NCBI GenBank assembly: GCA_024305405.1
Contig: JAKNDB010000015.1
Coordinates: 316,001 to 380,000, forward strand
Length of the DNA stretch: 64,000 nucleotides
Direction of reading: 5' to 3'
DNA from: Dirofilaria immitis
Lineage: Eukaryota > Nematoda > Chromadorea > Rhabditida > Onchocercidae
A model generated the notes under the pieces. It searched no databases and had not been told where the DNA came from. It saw only the letters and a program-made list of their open reading frames with translations. Position numbers and translations under genes: made by a program. Every line of letters starts with the position of its first letter. Position 1 is the first letter of the stretch. Shown here in pieces: positions 1 to 12,582 of this stretch.

Positions 1-3000
1 ATAATACCCCTACTGTATTCATCTGAACTAAAATGTATATTTACCGTAGTAAACATCAACTGTAAGGTGAAAGTTGCGCAAGATTCTTATTCATATATTA
101 AATCACGTATTTGCATATTAAGTCACGTATCTGTTGATTTTTATAAACATAATTCTCTGAAAGATACTTCTAGATGAGTCGACAGTTGATGTTTATATAA
201 GCATGTGCCTAGTATATTATTAAATTCTATTTGCAATTGTTCGAATGAAATTTATTTCTTTTTAACACTTTCATGAATTCTAACACATTATTTTATTCAC
301 ACAAATTAAAGATTTAATCAATTGTGTCGTTTCAAAACTACACATCTAATTACTAATTCCTTCATCAAAATATTAACAATTCGAAAAAAAAATGAAATGG
401 AATGGAGGAATCTTTTTGTATGAAAATTCAAATTCTGTCTGAAGCACAAGAAATTTAAGGTTAATGAATTCGAAAATAAGATGTATATCTTTGGTTAGGA
501 CAACTATGATAATAATCCTTTTCAGCGGAAATTTTTGATTTGTTTAGAAGTTGTGAGGATTGACAATTTTTATTCTGTGTGCTTATTTTCTGAAACCATA
601 TCAATGGATTGTTGATTAATGCTATTCAGAACAAAACAGTGAGCTTCCTTCATCATAAACATATCCATGCTTAATTCTTAATGATCAGAAATTACGTGAT
701 AGAATTTAAGGGTAAGGTTATATCTTATTTTATCATGGAATCAAGGTAAGGTAATGTCAAATGTTAGCATATAAAAATATTTCGATATCTTTCTGTAGAT
801 CATGGAATAATTAAGAATCTAACCATGCTTATTACTCCATTACTATTCCTTTTGATCTTTCCAAAGCAAAGGATAGAGATATAGACGTGATCGAGAATAA
901 GTAACGAGGTAATCACAAATTACGAGGAATTTTCACGTAATGTATTCTAAGTTTGACGTAGTTTAATCAATAATTAATCATCATATTATTAAGAATAGAT
1001 GATATTTCATTGTTTCAAGTTTTAGCTATATTTCGTTATTTTTCACGTATACATAAATTATTGTGATAATAAACATAAAATTATTCATAAAAAAATATAA
1101 AAAATCTTATGCAAAGATGTTTTATCACATTTATCATAGCCAAAATAAGTTATATTATCGTACGATATATCACATTTGTTATTAGATTATCATGATTTAT
1201 TGTTATCCTAATGATACTTAATTATATTCTTTCAGAAGTCTTATCGTTTTCTGTTTAAATTACTGATAACGATATAATCACTTATTAGGAAATCTTCCTT
1301 TTCCCAAAAATTCTATTCATATTTGCAATTATATTGTGTTACATTTTGTTTGATCGTAGAACTTATTCATTTGTGTCCTATTTCAAAAATTAGAGAAATA
1401 TTCTAAAACTCGGCAAATATGTGTTAGCATATTTAAAAAGCCAAGAAATAGGACGAATAAAAGGAATTTGAACTTACAGGAATATTCTGCAATTGGACAT
1501 GCATATATCCATTTCACTCTAATAAGCCAAAAAATATGAAAAAGATGGAAAAAAATCCAGGGATATATTCTGGAACTGGGCATATTCCCAAAATTTAAAA
1601 AGCCAAGAAATATGACGAATAAAAAAATTCAAACTTATAGAAATATTCTGCAATTGGGCAAATATACATGTGTTTCAGTTTAAAAAGCCAAGAAATATTA
1701 AAAACAAATAAACAGCTAGTGTAATATTAAATCTGGACGTTGTTAAAAAAATTAGTTATCAGGTCAACCTAAATGATAAATTGTATTTAGCTTAAATCAT
1801 TTTTTTATCAATGATAAATTAACTTACATTAAGAATTTCTCTGGAATAATTTTCTCTTTTATTTATCATCATTCGCATAACAATGATTATATGATAAAAT
1901 TGGAAGATTAAGTGGAATAAATTTCTTATTATCTTTAAAAAATGAAATATCGTATTTATAATTATCAGTAAATTCTTTCCAGATATCATCGAATAATCTT
2001 ACTGTTGTGTTTTGCTTTTTAGAAATTTATAATTTACGTATATATGATCGATTGGCCTCCCAATTGACCTCCTAATGACCTTAAAGCTCCTATTTCATAT
2101 AAAAAAAAGGTATATTCAATCGATACATGGTATTATCAATTGTTAGCAAATAAAGTAATGTGATTAACAAAAAAATTCTTCCGTGAATAAGTATCAATTT
2201 AAAGCTAGAAGAAATATTATAATAGAATTAATTTTAAAATTTGAAATTATATTCGAAAATTAAAAATTGAAATTGAATTTTATATAAATTAAATTAAAAA
2301 TATTATTACAATTATAGCGTTATTTTTTCATTATCGTTAAATTACAATTTGATAAAACAATTATTTGAAAATTTATAATTTTTTTTATTGTTCTTGTTGT
2401 TGTTGTTTTAGAAATTTGTTGTTTATTTATTTGTTTATCCTTTGTGTTTTTTTTGATAATTCATTGATTTATTTTTGATTGAAAAAAATAAGAAATAATT
2501 AATTGAAAGAATGAAACTTTTATTTAGCAAAGTTTTTAAAAGTAAAAGAAAAGAATGAAAAGATCAAATTTAATTATTTTATTTCAATTTTTTTTGTGTA
2601 TTTATTTTTGGAGAAAAAATTGAATTTTCTTTTCTTTTTTTTTTAAAAAAATCAATTTCTATTTAATATAAATTTCATAATTAACTATGCATTCGAATAT
2701 TTAATCGAAAATTTGAGTATTTTTGTGATAAATATAAATTTTTTTTTGATTATTACGATATAATATATTTAATGTATTCGTTTATTTAAATTTTTATATA
2801 TTGGAATTGAAAATATAATTGAGTATTTTAATACTAACAAATTTGATGCGTTATTTATTGTAATTTATTGTATTAAAAAAAAGAAAAAAATTCAAAAAGT
2901 TGAAATCCATTTCATAAGTATCTACTTTTTCCTTCTATACTGATATTAATTATCAATGAGTTATAGTAGTTTATAATTATCATATTTCTTATCTTCTACT

Positions 3001-3950
3001 CTGATTTTTTTACTTACCATTAGCCGATACAGCTAGCTTTGATTAGCTAATTTTTAGAAGAAACTTTTTTTTGTTTTTATAAAATGAAATAATTGCTTTT
3101 ATAATATTTATTGTTTTCGTACAAGAAAGATAAAAATGGTATATCAAAATTTTGTTTGATTAATTTAGAAATGGGAATATATTCAAACTGTGGGAAACTT
3201 TTTACGCACATCACGTAAGTCACGTCTTTTATTTTCACTTACACGTTAATGAAATCAACATACGTCACATTTTTTCATCAATTTTGGTCTTATAACGATC
3301 GCTATGATACTGTATGTTTCAACAAATTTATCAACTGCAGTTCTTTGAAGAATTGTTCATTTTGTTGATGAAAATGGTTTCAGTGGTTTCAGGTGGGATT
3401 AGGTAGGTCGTATTTTGAGATTTCAGTGAATTCGGTCATGTTAAATAAATGGTTTCTCGAAATTTTAGTAATTTCAGGCGAGATTACACAGGTGGCTTTT
3501 CGAACTTGTAAACAAGCTAATAATTTGTTGGTCTTCATGTTACAGCAGAAGTAGACAGTACAGCTATAACAGAGTTTATCTTTTACATCAGAAATAGATT
3601 AATATATCTTAGTTTTTATCATGCAAGAAAAGTAAGAATATATAACAATTCGTATATTGCAATTGAAATAAGTTATATAATATATTTTGAGTTTTATAGC
3701 AGAATTAGGTTACTTACAATAGTTTAAATATTAGGAGAATTTGAAATATGATACATATAACTTACGAAAGCATATGATATGAATGTTATAAGAAGGAACA
3801 CAATATGACTGTGTTTAATTCATGATTCAATGTGGCTAATATTGTAATATCTTTTGTTTTTGATTGTCATATCGTGTTATCGGTAGGGGCTTTTAAATGA
3901 ATTGCATAATTCTATTTTTCGTTTTTTTTTTTTTTTTTCATTTGGACTGA
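1..3950. other. Gene-free A+T-rich left flank
   Basis: No open frame here has recognisable family motifs or an exon structure that can be joined. The sequence is dominated by A/T runs and short ATTA-type repeats. The only structured element seen is the degenerate tandem repeat at 1395-1718. Confidence 0.6.
1395..1718. repeat. Degenerate ~80-bp tandem repeat, four units
   Basis: Four units start near 1395, 1480, 1561 and 1640. Each carries a version of GAATATTCTGCAATTGGGCA followed about 30 bases later by AAAAAGCCAAGAAATATG. Units two to four have drifted by substitutions and small indels. A short minus-strand open frame over this repeat is a by-product of the repeat and not a gene. Confidence 0.7.
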
Positions 3951-3963
3951 TTTATTTTTTAAG
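3951..3963 (+). promoter_or_regulatory. Probable spliced-leader acceptor of the L12 gene
   Basis: The tract TTTATTTTTTAAG ends 14 bases before the ATG at 3978. No upstream exon is needed to complete the protein, so this acceptor probably receives a trans-spliced leader. This is inferred from position and consensus only. Confidence 0.4.
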
Positions 3964-3977
3964 GATTATTAGAGGAT

Positions 3978-5315
3978 ATGGAAATAGTTTGCTTACGAAA
4001 TGTATTGGCAAGAGCGGTCACTTCACGAAATCTTATCACACTATTAATAAGAAACACGAGACTTGCTACAGGTTATCATTTATTCATTCTATTTATTCTT
4101 ATAAATGTAAGCTTATAATGGATTTCTCATATTTCTTCATGCAGTTTTTTTGATTCTTTAACGTTAAAGACACACTTTGGCAAAGTACTGTTTGGTTATA
4201 ATGAGTTCAATCGATACATTAGTAGTCCTATTAAAAGGTCACTAGTTCAAGCTTTCATTCATTGTCTTAAATTTAGATTTTGAGATTTTAGTAATTGGTG
4301 ATTTGAACCACCTTGCTTTAGAAGTAACATTTTAATGCTTCCATTTCGGTTGTCTTGAAATATCCACGATTTCTCTTACCTTTTGTTAGCTTGATGTCGA
4401 ATTCATAAAATTATTTCATCAGTAATTTCTGTTAATATAAGGAAACTTCTCTTTTGATATCAGTGAATTGTTGTTTTAGGAGGCACAGCACAAGCACCAC
4501 TTCCATTAGAAAAATCAGCTTCAAAAACTTCGGAAACCAAAGAGGCAACTACAGCATCTACGAAAATCGAAAAATCCGAGAATGTTGAACAGACGCCAAC
4601 AATTTCAGAAAAAAGCAAGAAGTAGCGATGCAGACTTCTTCTGTGAATGATGCTAAAGGGATGGAGTTATCTGATAAATCAGCTGTTGATGAAAAAACTG
4701 CCCAATTACCGCTGGAACCAGGAAAACCATCCCCACTTCCACATCGCGATGGCGAGAAAGTGGTATCGGAACGAATCCTTCGGTTAGCGAACGAAATAGT
4801 CAATTTAACCATTTTTGAAGTAGCAGATTTGAATAGCACGTTGAAAAAGAAATTGAATTTGCCAGACGCTCCCGTTTTTGCTCAATCTTTTGCTGTGTCA
4901 GCTGCGTCTGCTCCAGGTAAGAATTTTCGTTATGAAGTTTTGAATATATAACAGAAAATTACAGTCTTCTTCAAATACGTTTTCTCCTTTACAAGCAGCA
5001 CTTTATGTTCTTTGTAATTTATTTTTTTGTTTGCATTAAATTTTTTTCTATTGTAGACGGAAGAGAAGCAAAGATGGAGAAAACTGATGCATCATAAAGA
5101 CATTTTTCTCAGTGAAATTAACAAAAATAGATCAATTAAAGAAGATCCCACTGATTAAGGAAATCCGCGCAACAGTGGAAGGTTTTAATTTGGTACAAGC
5201 GAAGAAATTTGTAGAAACATTGCCTGCTACAGTAAAACAAGATTTAAGTAAAACCGAAGCTGAAGAGCTAAAAGAAAAACTTGAAAAATTAGGTGCTGTC
5301 TGCGAAATTGTTTAA
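3978..5315 (+). CDS. mrpl-12: Mitochondrial ribosomal protein L7/L12 (MRPL12)
   Basis: Stalk protein of the mitochondrial large ribosomal subunit, which recruits translation factors. Proposed exons are 3978-4071, 4480-4916 and 5057-5315. Exon 1 encodes about 31 residues rich in Arg, Leu and Ser, without acidic residues after residue 2, typical of a mitochondrial targeting peptide. A long Ser/Thr/Glu/Lys-rich linker follows. The L12 dimerisation domain (RLANEIVNLTIFEVADLN) lies near residues 131-163, and the L7/L12 C-terminal domain fills the last 67 residues, with LIKEIRA and NLVQAKKFVETLP. Two single-base gaps interrupt the frame. One is in the A6 run at 4609-4614, where A7 would fuse the exon 2 frames. 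The other lies between about 5088 and 5100. With both restored, all splice phases agree and the protein is about 263 residues, longer than the roughly 200 usual in animals because of the linker. An alternative intron 4917-5112 would avoid the second break. Identity is secure; exact exon 3 start is less so. Confidence 0.88.
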
Positions 5316-7060
5316 GCTTTCGTAATGCATTTTCTTAGAAGTCAAGTCTCATTGAATTCATATGCATTATTATTTAATTAATATGCATTAGTATTATTTG
5401 ATGAAGTAAAAATTTACGCCTGCGACATTACCTCGGATTCTCAGTGTGATGTTTTATTATTTCTAAGTATCATTATGTATTAAATTAAATTAGGTCTCTT
5501 CAAAGCTACCTGTTTTGTAGTAACATCTCTTCTTATACTTCCATATTAAAGGAAAGATAGAAAATCATAAAATAATTAAATTGCATCAGAAGTTTTCTCA
5601 TTCTCTTATTCTTTTGTGGTTGTTTGGATTTGTTATTCTGACTACTAATCTTCACATTATCATAATTGTTTACAAAAGAGCTTTAAGGAAATTATGAGCC
5701 CTTCTGCCCTGTTATGAATAATATTATAAAATGAGAATTCTAAGTGCACTTAATTTTCATTTCTTCATCAATTCCGGTTGTACTACATATAAGCTTAGTA
5801 TTCTTTTTCACATATCGTTCGGGTAGGATGAATGAAGTAGTAGCTTTATGCTTTAATCCCGTTTTCTGAGAATTTTGTTATATCTTTTTTGCATTGTTGG
5901 CGTTTCCTTGAAATATTTTGATATATTATTACTTGTAAAATAAAGTTGCAAGCTTTTTTACGATTTGTTTTTTCCGCTATTAGAAGAGTTTTACTGGCTT
6001 CTTGCCATATTTGCATTTTTTGCATTTTAATCCATCGATTGATACAATCGTCATTGGTTGTTTTTAATGCAAAGTTGCATTAGTGATATATGACTTACGA
6101 ATAATGTTATTCTGGATGAATTTTATTTATATGGGATAAAGGATGTGGGATTTTGAAATTTTGGGAAAGCAAATTTTATTTAATTAATGGGAGATGGATG
6201 TGTTTCTTCTGATTTTTCAGAGACGAAATGATTGATGATTCCTTGAATTTTTATTGATTTTCTTATCAAATAACGTTAGCTTGATTTTATTGTTTATAAA
6301 ATGGAGAAAACTAAGCGAATATTTCAACTTGCTGTTTTCGGCGAACCATTAATTGTTGATAAACTTGTTTTTAAATGATGTTGAATGAAAAATTCGCCTA
6401 ATTCATTCTCAATTTTTTGGTGGAATTAATCATTAGTATGTCAAGATATTTACTCTTTTTTGTTGGGAAGAAATTCTGTCATACCCACAGCTATTCTTCA
6501 GAAACATATGAGATGTCTCCTCTTATTTCTTGTTTTGTGTTTCGATGATCTTATTAGGATAGACGTATAATATACTTTAATTATGAAGCGATAGACATGT
6601 CGTGAAAAAGAAATTTCATTTTTCATTAAGTCTAAAAGAATATATGAATTTATTTAGATGAATGTTGTCACTTGTAGTTAAATTAACTATCGTTTCTTTT
6701 TTTCAAATTTTTTATTAGTGAAATTGGTTCAGCAAGATTAGAGTTCATTCTTGCCTTAGTAATTTAAAACCTATTTTGATTACGCTTTTGCTTGCATTAT
6801 TGTGGGAAATAATTGTTTCAATTTCTAATACATTACAACGAAGAAATAATGTACCGCGTGGTTTGAATCACATGTTTTCTGATTTCATAATTTCCTTGTA
6901 GTTCTGTGCTTTTGAAGAAGAATAAAACATTCATTGTGGAACTTTGATTTTTCAGAATTCTCTATTAACATGAAATCGTTTTGAGATATTTATCGAGGAA
7001 GGAAGCTGTTATAGGACGAAAAAGAGGACTATAGATCGTTTCTAATACCTGGATATTTGC
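5316..7060. other. Intergenic, no gene seen
   Basis: This is the 3' flank of the L12 gene. An AATAAA is present at 5939-5944, but it is far from the stop codon, so its use as the L12 polyadenylation signal is uncertain. No exon-like coding block is visible on either strand. Confidence 0.5.
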
Positions 7061-7092
7061 AGGGTGATAGTGCTGGAAGAGAAAGAAGCTTG

Positions 7093-8022
7093 ATGGCTCG
7101 TGGTCATCAGAAATTTCAGTCACAGCAAAAAATTTGAAGAAACAAGAAGAGTTGAAGAAATCGAAGGGAAATGATCAGAAAGCAGCTGCGATAAAAGCAC
7201 TTACACACAAATGTACCGTTTGTATGGTAAAGTTTTATTTTGGATAAATAGCTAAAGTTTCAACAAATTTCACACAAATTTTCGCTAACTTTTTATACAC
7301 AGTAGCGAATATTTTTTCAAATTTTTACTTTTTTGTAAGCTTTAAACCGGTTATTTTGTTTTTTTTTTTTTTTTTTCCATTTTATTCCATTGGTTTTTGT
7401 TAGAATGCATAGATTTATACGGAAGAGACGAAACGGATATAAAAAAGAAATTTTCTTTGTCTCTGAATATTATAAAAATTAGTCATCCTGAATTTTGTTC
7501 ACAGATATTTCGTTCGAGTTAATCAACATAATGATACCGAAATTTATAAAATTACTGTCATATGAATTATACATTCATGTCCATATTTATATGTCAAAGA
7601 AGTTATTTTTGTATGACTTGTCTTTTGAAAGTTTTCAGAAAACTAATGATTGCTGAGTAATTGATGGAAAAATTTAATCTCTTAAAATTTTTTCTATAAA
7701 TAAAGAACAGTAATATCTTATCAAATTTTCCATTTATCCTCAGAAGTTATCAATTTTCTAAAAATTTACAAAAGATTAACACATGAAAAATAACTTTATT
7801 GATATAGAAGTATGAGTACGAATATATAGGATGAAAAAATTTAATAAGATATTAAAATTTTTTTTCTAATAGTAGCAAGTTCAGAATACAATCCGAAAAA
7901 TCAAATACGAAAAATAATTATTATAGGCGTTGATGCCAGATCCGAAAACCTACAAGCAACATTTCGAGTCGAAACATCCGAAGGCTGCGCTTCCACCAGA
8001 ATTGGTTAATGTTCCGGCATAA
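7093..8022 (+). CDS. ZNF706: ZNF706-like small C2H2 zinc-finger protein, copy 1
   Basis: Exons are 7093-7226 and 7927-8022. The protein starts MARGHQKFQSQQK, the Lys/Gln-rich 4F5/SERF-like N-terminus of this family. One C2H2 finger is split by the intron: KCTVCM ends exon 1, and MPDPKTYKQHFESKHPK begins exon 2. The end, PPELVNVPA, matches the family's usual tail. The frame is broken at an A6 run, 7127-7132. A7 would restore the frame QSQQKNLKKQ and give a protein of about 76 residues, the normal family length. Human ZNF706 is reported to affect translation and protein aggregation; the worm function is unknown. A splice acceptor ends at 7062, leaving a 30-base 5' leader. A second copy lies 0.9 kb downstream. 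Confidence 0.88.
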
Positions 8023-8845
8023 ATATATATGAGAGCCATATTAGCAACATTTTTTTTTGTGATATATCGAAGATTACTTTATATATTGTCCAATATATCT
8101 CGCTGGCATGCTATCAACTTCCGCCATATTTTCTATACGATTGATAGCGCAGTTATGTACATTGTCTGTGTCTTTTATAAATTATTTTATCAATATTTGC
8201 TCTTTAATTTTATCGATTTAGCAACAATATCCTTCTAGGTAATATCTAATGTAGGAGAATGCTAAATCATTGAGATGACTACAGTTCATTTCATAATGTC
8301 GGCCTTTTAAATCAGTGTAATTATAGGCAGTGTTTCAAATATCTTTTTATTTTTACCTGCCAATTATCTTTTCATCGTTATATAATATTTAATGTGGGTT
8401 ACCGGCAACTACTGGTGAAAGAAATGAATAAATGATTTTTTTTCCGATTTGAAAATTCTATAATTTTCTTTTGGTATCAAACCAAAGATTTACTTGGGAT
8501 TGTATGTTTCGTATTCAACTCAAACTTAGCATATCTACAGTGTAAAATAGTCAGTGGGTTATCATTGTGAACTGATGAGCGTGACGGTTTTCCTTATAAA
8601 TTTCGGTCAAGAAATATTTTATGGCTCAAGACTGAATTATAACCTAAATGGTGGAGACTATATAGTGGTGGAGTTAAGATAGGTGGAATTTGGAATATTT
8701 TCCGTGACTCTCAGTGAGATAATCGTTTCTTCTAATAGATAAGATATAAGATGGTATCAAGCATTCTTTTATAGAAACATGTTAATTTATATTAATTTTT
8801 GATGCTTCTATTATATAGGTTCATAAATAATTATTTTAAACTAAT
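8023..8845. other. Spacer between the two ZNF706 copies
   Basis: A+T-rich sequence of about 0.8 kb with no coding block that I can support. It holds the 3' untranslated region of copy 1 and the promoter or leader region of copy 2. Confidence 0.5.
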
Positions 8846-8855
8846 ATTCTTTCAG
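8846..8855 (+). promoter_or_regulatory. Probable spliced-leader acceptor of ZNF706 copy 2
   Basis: A pyrimidine-rich tract ending in TTTCAG lies 24 bases before the ATG at 8880. No upstream coding exon is required. The same arrangement is seen for copy 1. Confidence 0.4.
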
Positions 8856-8879
8856 TACTAGAATCAATAATTAACAGCA

Positions 8880-9580
8880 ATGACGCGTGGACATATGAAG
8901 ATGCAAGCTAAAGCGAAGAATCTAAAGAAACAAGAAGCATTGAAGAAATCAATCGGACATGATCAAAAGGAGCATGCCTTAAATCCCTCATTTATAAATG
9001 CACTGTTTGTATGGTAAGTTTTAGCGAAACTAATGATAAATCAATATTTGTATCTGCTTATTATACAATTTTTACATATGACAGAATTCTTTGATTAATT
9101 AAGCAATGTTATTCTGCTAATTTCATCCTTATTTATCAGTAGTATTTCAATAGTTCCTTCAGATTTTAGCTTTATTAAAATATAATAAATGAAATATTTT
9201 TGACTGAATTCTTTTATTCTTAATTCCCAGTAAGGAATTCGGAAGAGAGTTTTTATTTGTTAGTTGATTTATCTTCATTTTTGCTTCAATTAATCCTAGC
9301 CAACTTTCCTAGCTGTTTAGAATTGTTCATTCGTATGTCTATAAAAGAGTTGTTTTACCTTAGTTTTTTATTATTTGTGGTTACCAAATCATTACTTACA
9401 TTTTCGATTCAAATTTCTATAAAAAATAATTCTTCTAAAGAAATTTTACTGAAGTTTCAGTCAATCATTTACTTCCAGGCGCAGATGATGGATAAAAGGA
9501 GTTACAAGGAGCATTTCGAATCGAAGCATCCGAAGAATCCGTTGCCACCAGAGTTGATGGACCAACCGGAAGGATCATAA
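8880..9580 (+). CDS. ZNF706: ZNF706-like small C2H2 zinc-finger protein, copy 2
   Basis: Exons are 8880-9013 and 9479-9580, with the intron at the same place in the finger as in copy 1, so the pair arose by tandem duplication. The start is MTRGHMKMQAKAKNLKKQ; the finger reads KCTVCM then MMDKRSYKEHFESKHPKN, and the end is PPELMDQPEGS. The copies differ at many residues, so the duplication is not recent. The frame is broken at an AAA run, 8981-8983. A fourth A would give HALKSLIYKCTVCM, matching family spacing, and a protein of about 78 residues. It is either functional with a sequence error or a young pseudogene; the parallel defect in copy 1 favours an error. Confidence 0.85.
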
Positions 9581-12569
9581 TCCGAATGATATAACTCGTT
9601 ATGTATTTTCCCGGTTTCTGCAGCAATTATCTCTTCTTTGTTTATAAGAATATGAATATTGTGCTGTACGGTGTTGTTCCACACCTAAATGGTGATTTGA
9701 TTTATGTTTTTAGTGAGTTTTCTAAAAATTTCATTTTGGAACGACATTGCTTGAATTTTGAAACGTTTTCGAGTTTCTATGGCCTTTACACAAAGTATTC
9801 TTTCAAGTAAGGAGAGGATTAAATTAAAATTCTTGCTAGCATTCCACTTAATCTTGTAAAATTTGTGCAGTGTCCGTATTCCATATAGCACATGCCATAT
9901 AAACGATTTCCTTACTTCCATGTTAATATTTTCACTCTTTTCTTTTATCATTCGTCATGGAACTAATTGCTTCCATAAATACTTACTTTCATTTTACGAT
10001 GGAATGAGTTGATAAAATAGTGCTTTGGTGAATGTTTCAAATTTTCGTCCACTTCATTTTTTTTTATAAAAATGATAAATAAAATTATACGCCATATTAG
10101 CATTTTTCGATCATTTTGGTTTACCAATAAATGAATTATTTTTAAAATCGACGGGTAAAATGTTTTTGCTATCATTTTATTATCATTATCTTGTAATTTT
10201 TGATTATGATGAAAGATGGCATGATATTTTTGTTATCATTTTATCATTATTTTTGCAATTTTGGGTATGATGAAAGTGAAGATGGATATTAAAGTTCCAA
10301 ATAGAAATTATAGCATTATAACTCACTAATTTTTACTATCCATTGAAAAAAGATTCGTGACTAAATTGAAGGGATGAAATGAGATTAGGGAAAAAAAAAG
10401 AAGTTATCTTTTTTAATTTCATCAAGAAAAATGAGTAAGCATTATTTCTTAGTTCAAGATTAGATTTTCGAGAGAGGAGAATTGATTAAGCTTTAAATAT
10501 TTTTGTTTTTTTTCTCTTCTATAACATTCCTTTGTCTCGAAGTGACGTAGAACGAATTGATAAGCTTTTAAATGAAATTGATTGATAAGTTTTTTAGGTG
10601 AAATGAAATAAAATAGACAAATTTCTTTCTTACAATATTTATTGAAAATGCAATTTAACATTATCTTGTTCTTATCCTTTATTGATAACACAAATTTTGA
10701 TGATAACAGCTTAATAGTGATATCGTGATAGTTATTTCTATTGTAATAGCTTAATAGCATTCTTTACAATTATATATATATATCTCTTTCATACTATGTA
10801 CGATAATGTCATATATCAGATAATGATGTCTCATAATAATTTTGCTTTTTCGTTTTATGAAAAATTATACCTGAAATGATTAGATCATTTAATGTGATAA
10901 TTTGTTTTCTATCGAGAAATATGCTCGAGTAATAGTCTAAATAAATGATGCTTAAATAAGTGTTACTTTTTAATTATCCTAATCTTATGCCAATTTTATT
11001 TTTAATTATAAATTATATAATTTATTTCTATTAATTTATTTTTAAATAAATTAATAGCAATTATTTAAATTAAATTTTTTTTATCATAAATTAAAACAAC
11101 AGATTTTTTCCTATTTTTTATTCCATTATCAAATAGTAATTTTTATCATTTGATCTTTCATAGAATAAATATTAAATTATCAATGTATGATTTCTCGAAT
11201 ATAAACTAAAACAAATTTTTTACATTTAATCCATTCATATCAGAAATCAAATGTATTATATATATATATATATATTTCTTTTTGTATTTGAATTATTTGA
11301 TTCAATATAAATAATAATTAGAATTAATTATTTAGCAAATAAGTAAACAAGAATTAAAATGCAATTAATTAACTATGAAAAAGGAATTTTATATTTCATC
11401 AAATCTAGGTAAGTATTGGAATATGTTAATTAGTTAATAAGTAAATCAATAAGTATTAAAATGAAATTAATTAGTAACTAAAATAAATAAATATATTACA
11501 ATGTATTCTAATTTGGTGAAATTATTAAATTAATTTGTAATAATTTTGAAAAATTTTTCTATCATATGAAAGAACTATGTTTTCTTTAAATGAGTAAATT
11601 AATTAAGTAAATAAGTAAAAGAAATGAATTAATTTAATTATCAAATAAAATATTTTCATTCGTTTCAACTGTAAAGAAAGAGAGAGAGCAGAAACAGAGG
11701 AGATAGAGAGAGAGAGAGAGAGAGGTAAAGAGAAAAAGAAGGAATTTGAATTTTTATTAAATTTAATTTCCTATTCAAATATAAAACAATTATGATATAT
11801 ATTTTTATCTCTTTATCACTATATTTATTCATATATTCGAAATGTCATTATAGATAATAATTTTTTTTTTAAATTTTATCATTATAAAAGAAAAGAACGA
11901 AAAAATCAAGAAAAATGATTAAAAACAAATTTAAGATTATAATCAAATATTATTATTTAGGAATTGAATAAAATTTTTATTATTTTGCTTAAAAATTACA
12001 AAATGATTACATTTGAATTTTAATTATTTTTAAATATTTAATTTAATATTTTTATTTAATAAAAAATATTTTAATAAAATTCTTTAAATTTTTTTCTTTT
12101 CTTTTTATAAGATAGTTTTACAAAAAAAAAAAAAAATTAATAATTCTTTGATTCAAAATTAATCTCTCTTTTGTTTATTAAGATTAATTTTATATTTCTA
12201 TATGATAATTAATCACTATCATATATCATTCTTGATCATGTTATTCCAGTTCTCGATCATCTATTATTGATACATTAAATGCATTATATGTTTGTTTGTT
12301 TATTTGAGCAGCAATTGAACAAATTTGATCGGAAAAACCTTTATTAGAATAACAATTCAATAATCCTCTTATGTTTTAATGAATTTACCTCTTATCATTT
12401 TTATCCTTATCAGTTTACAATTAAATAATAAATTTTACTCTATTATTATTATAATTTGTGTATCTCTTTTTTCACTCTTATCATATTTTGATAAATTTTG
12501 AGAAAAAAAACAGGAAATTGCGAAACTTTTGTATGTTTGAAAATTTTATATTTTATAAAAAAATGATAT
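9581..12569. other. Intergenic, low-complexity A+T-rich
   Basis: Nothing here supports a gene. Open frames such as the 103-codon minus-strand one at 10449-10760 consist mostly of Lys, Asn, Ile, Phe and Leu, as expected of A+T-rich noise. A GA-rich microsatellite lies at about 11676-11725, and a TA run at about 11255-11275. Confidence 0.5.
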
Positions 12570-12577
12570 TATTTCAG
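12570..12577 (+). promoter_or_regulatory. Probable spliced-leader acceptor of the FAM98 gene
   Basis: TATTTCAG ends five bases before the ATG at 12583. A leader this short with a strong acceptor is typical of SL1 trans-splicing in nematodes. Inferred from position and consensus. Confidence 0.5.
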
Positions 12578-12582
12578 TCTAA

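Noticed and set aside
5112..5315. Free-standing gene for the L12 C-terminal domain starting at 5112
   Set aside because: The first codon would be GTG, and the domain is plainly the last exon of the split L12 gene that begins at 3978.
10449..10760. 103-codon minus-strand open frame
   Set aside because: Composition is that expected of random A+T-rich DNA, with no motif and no partner exons.
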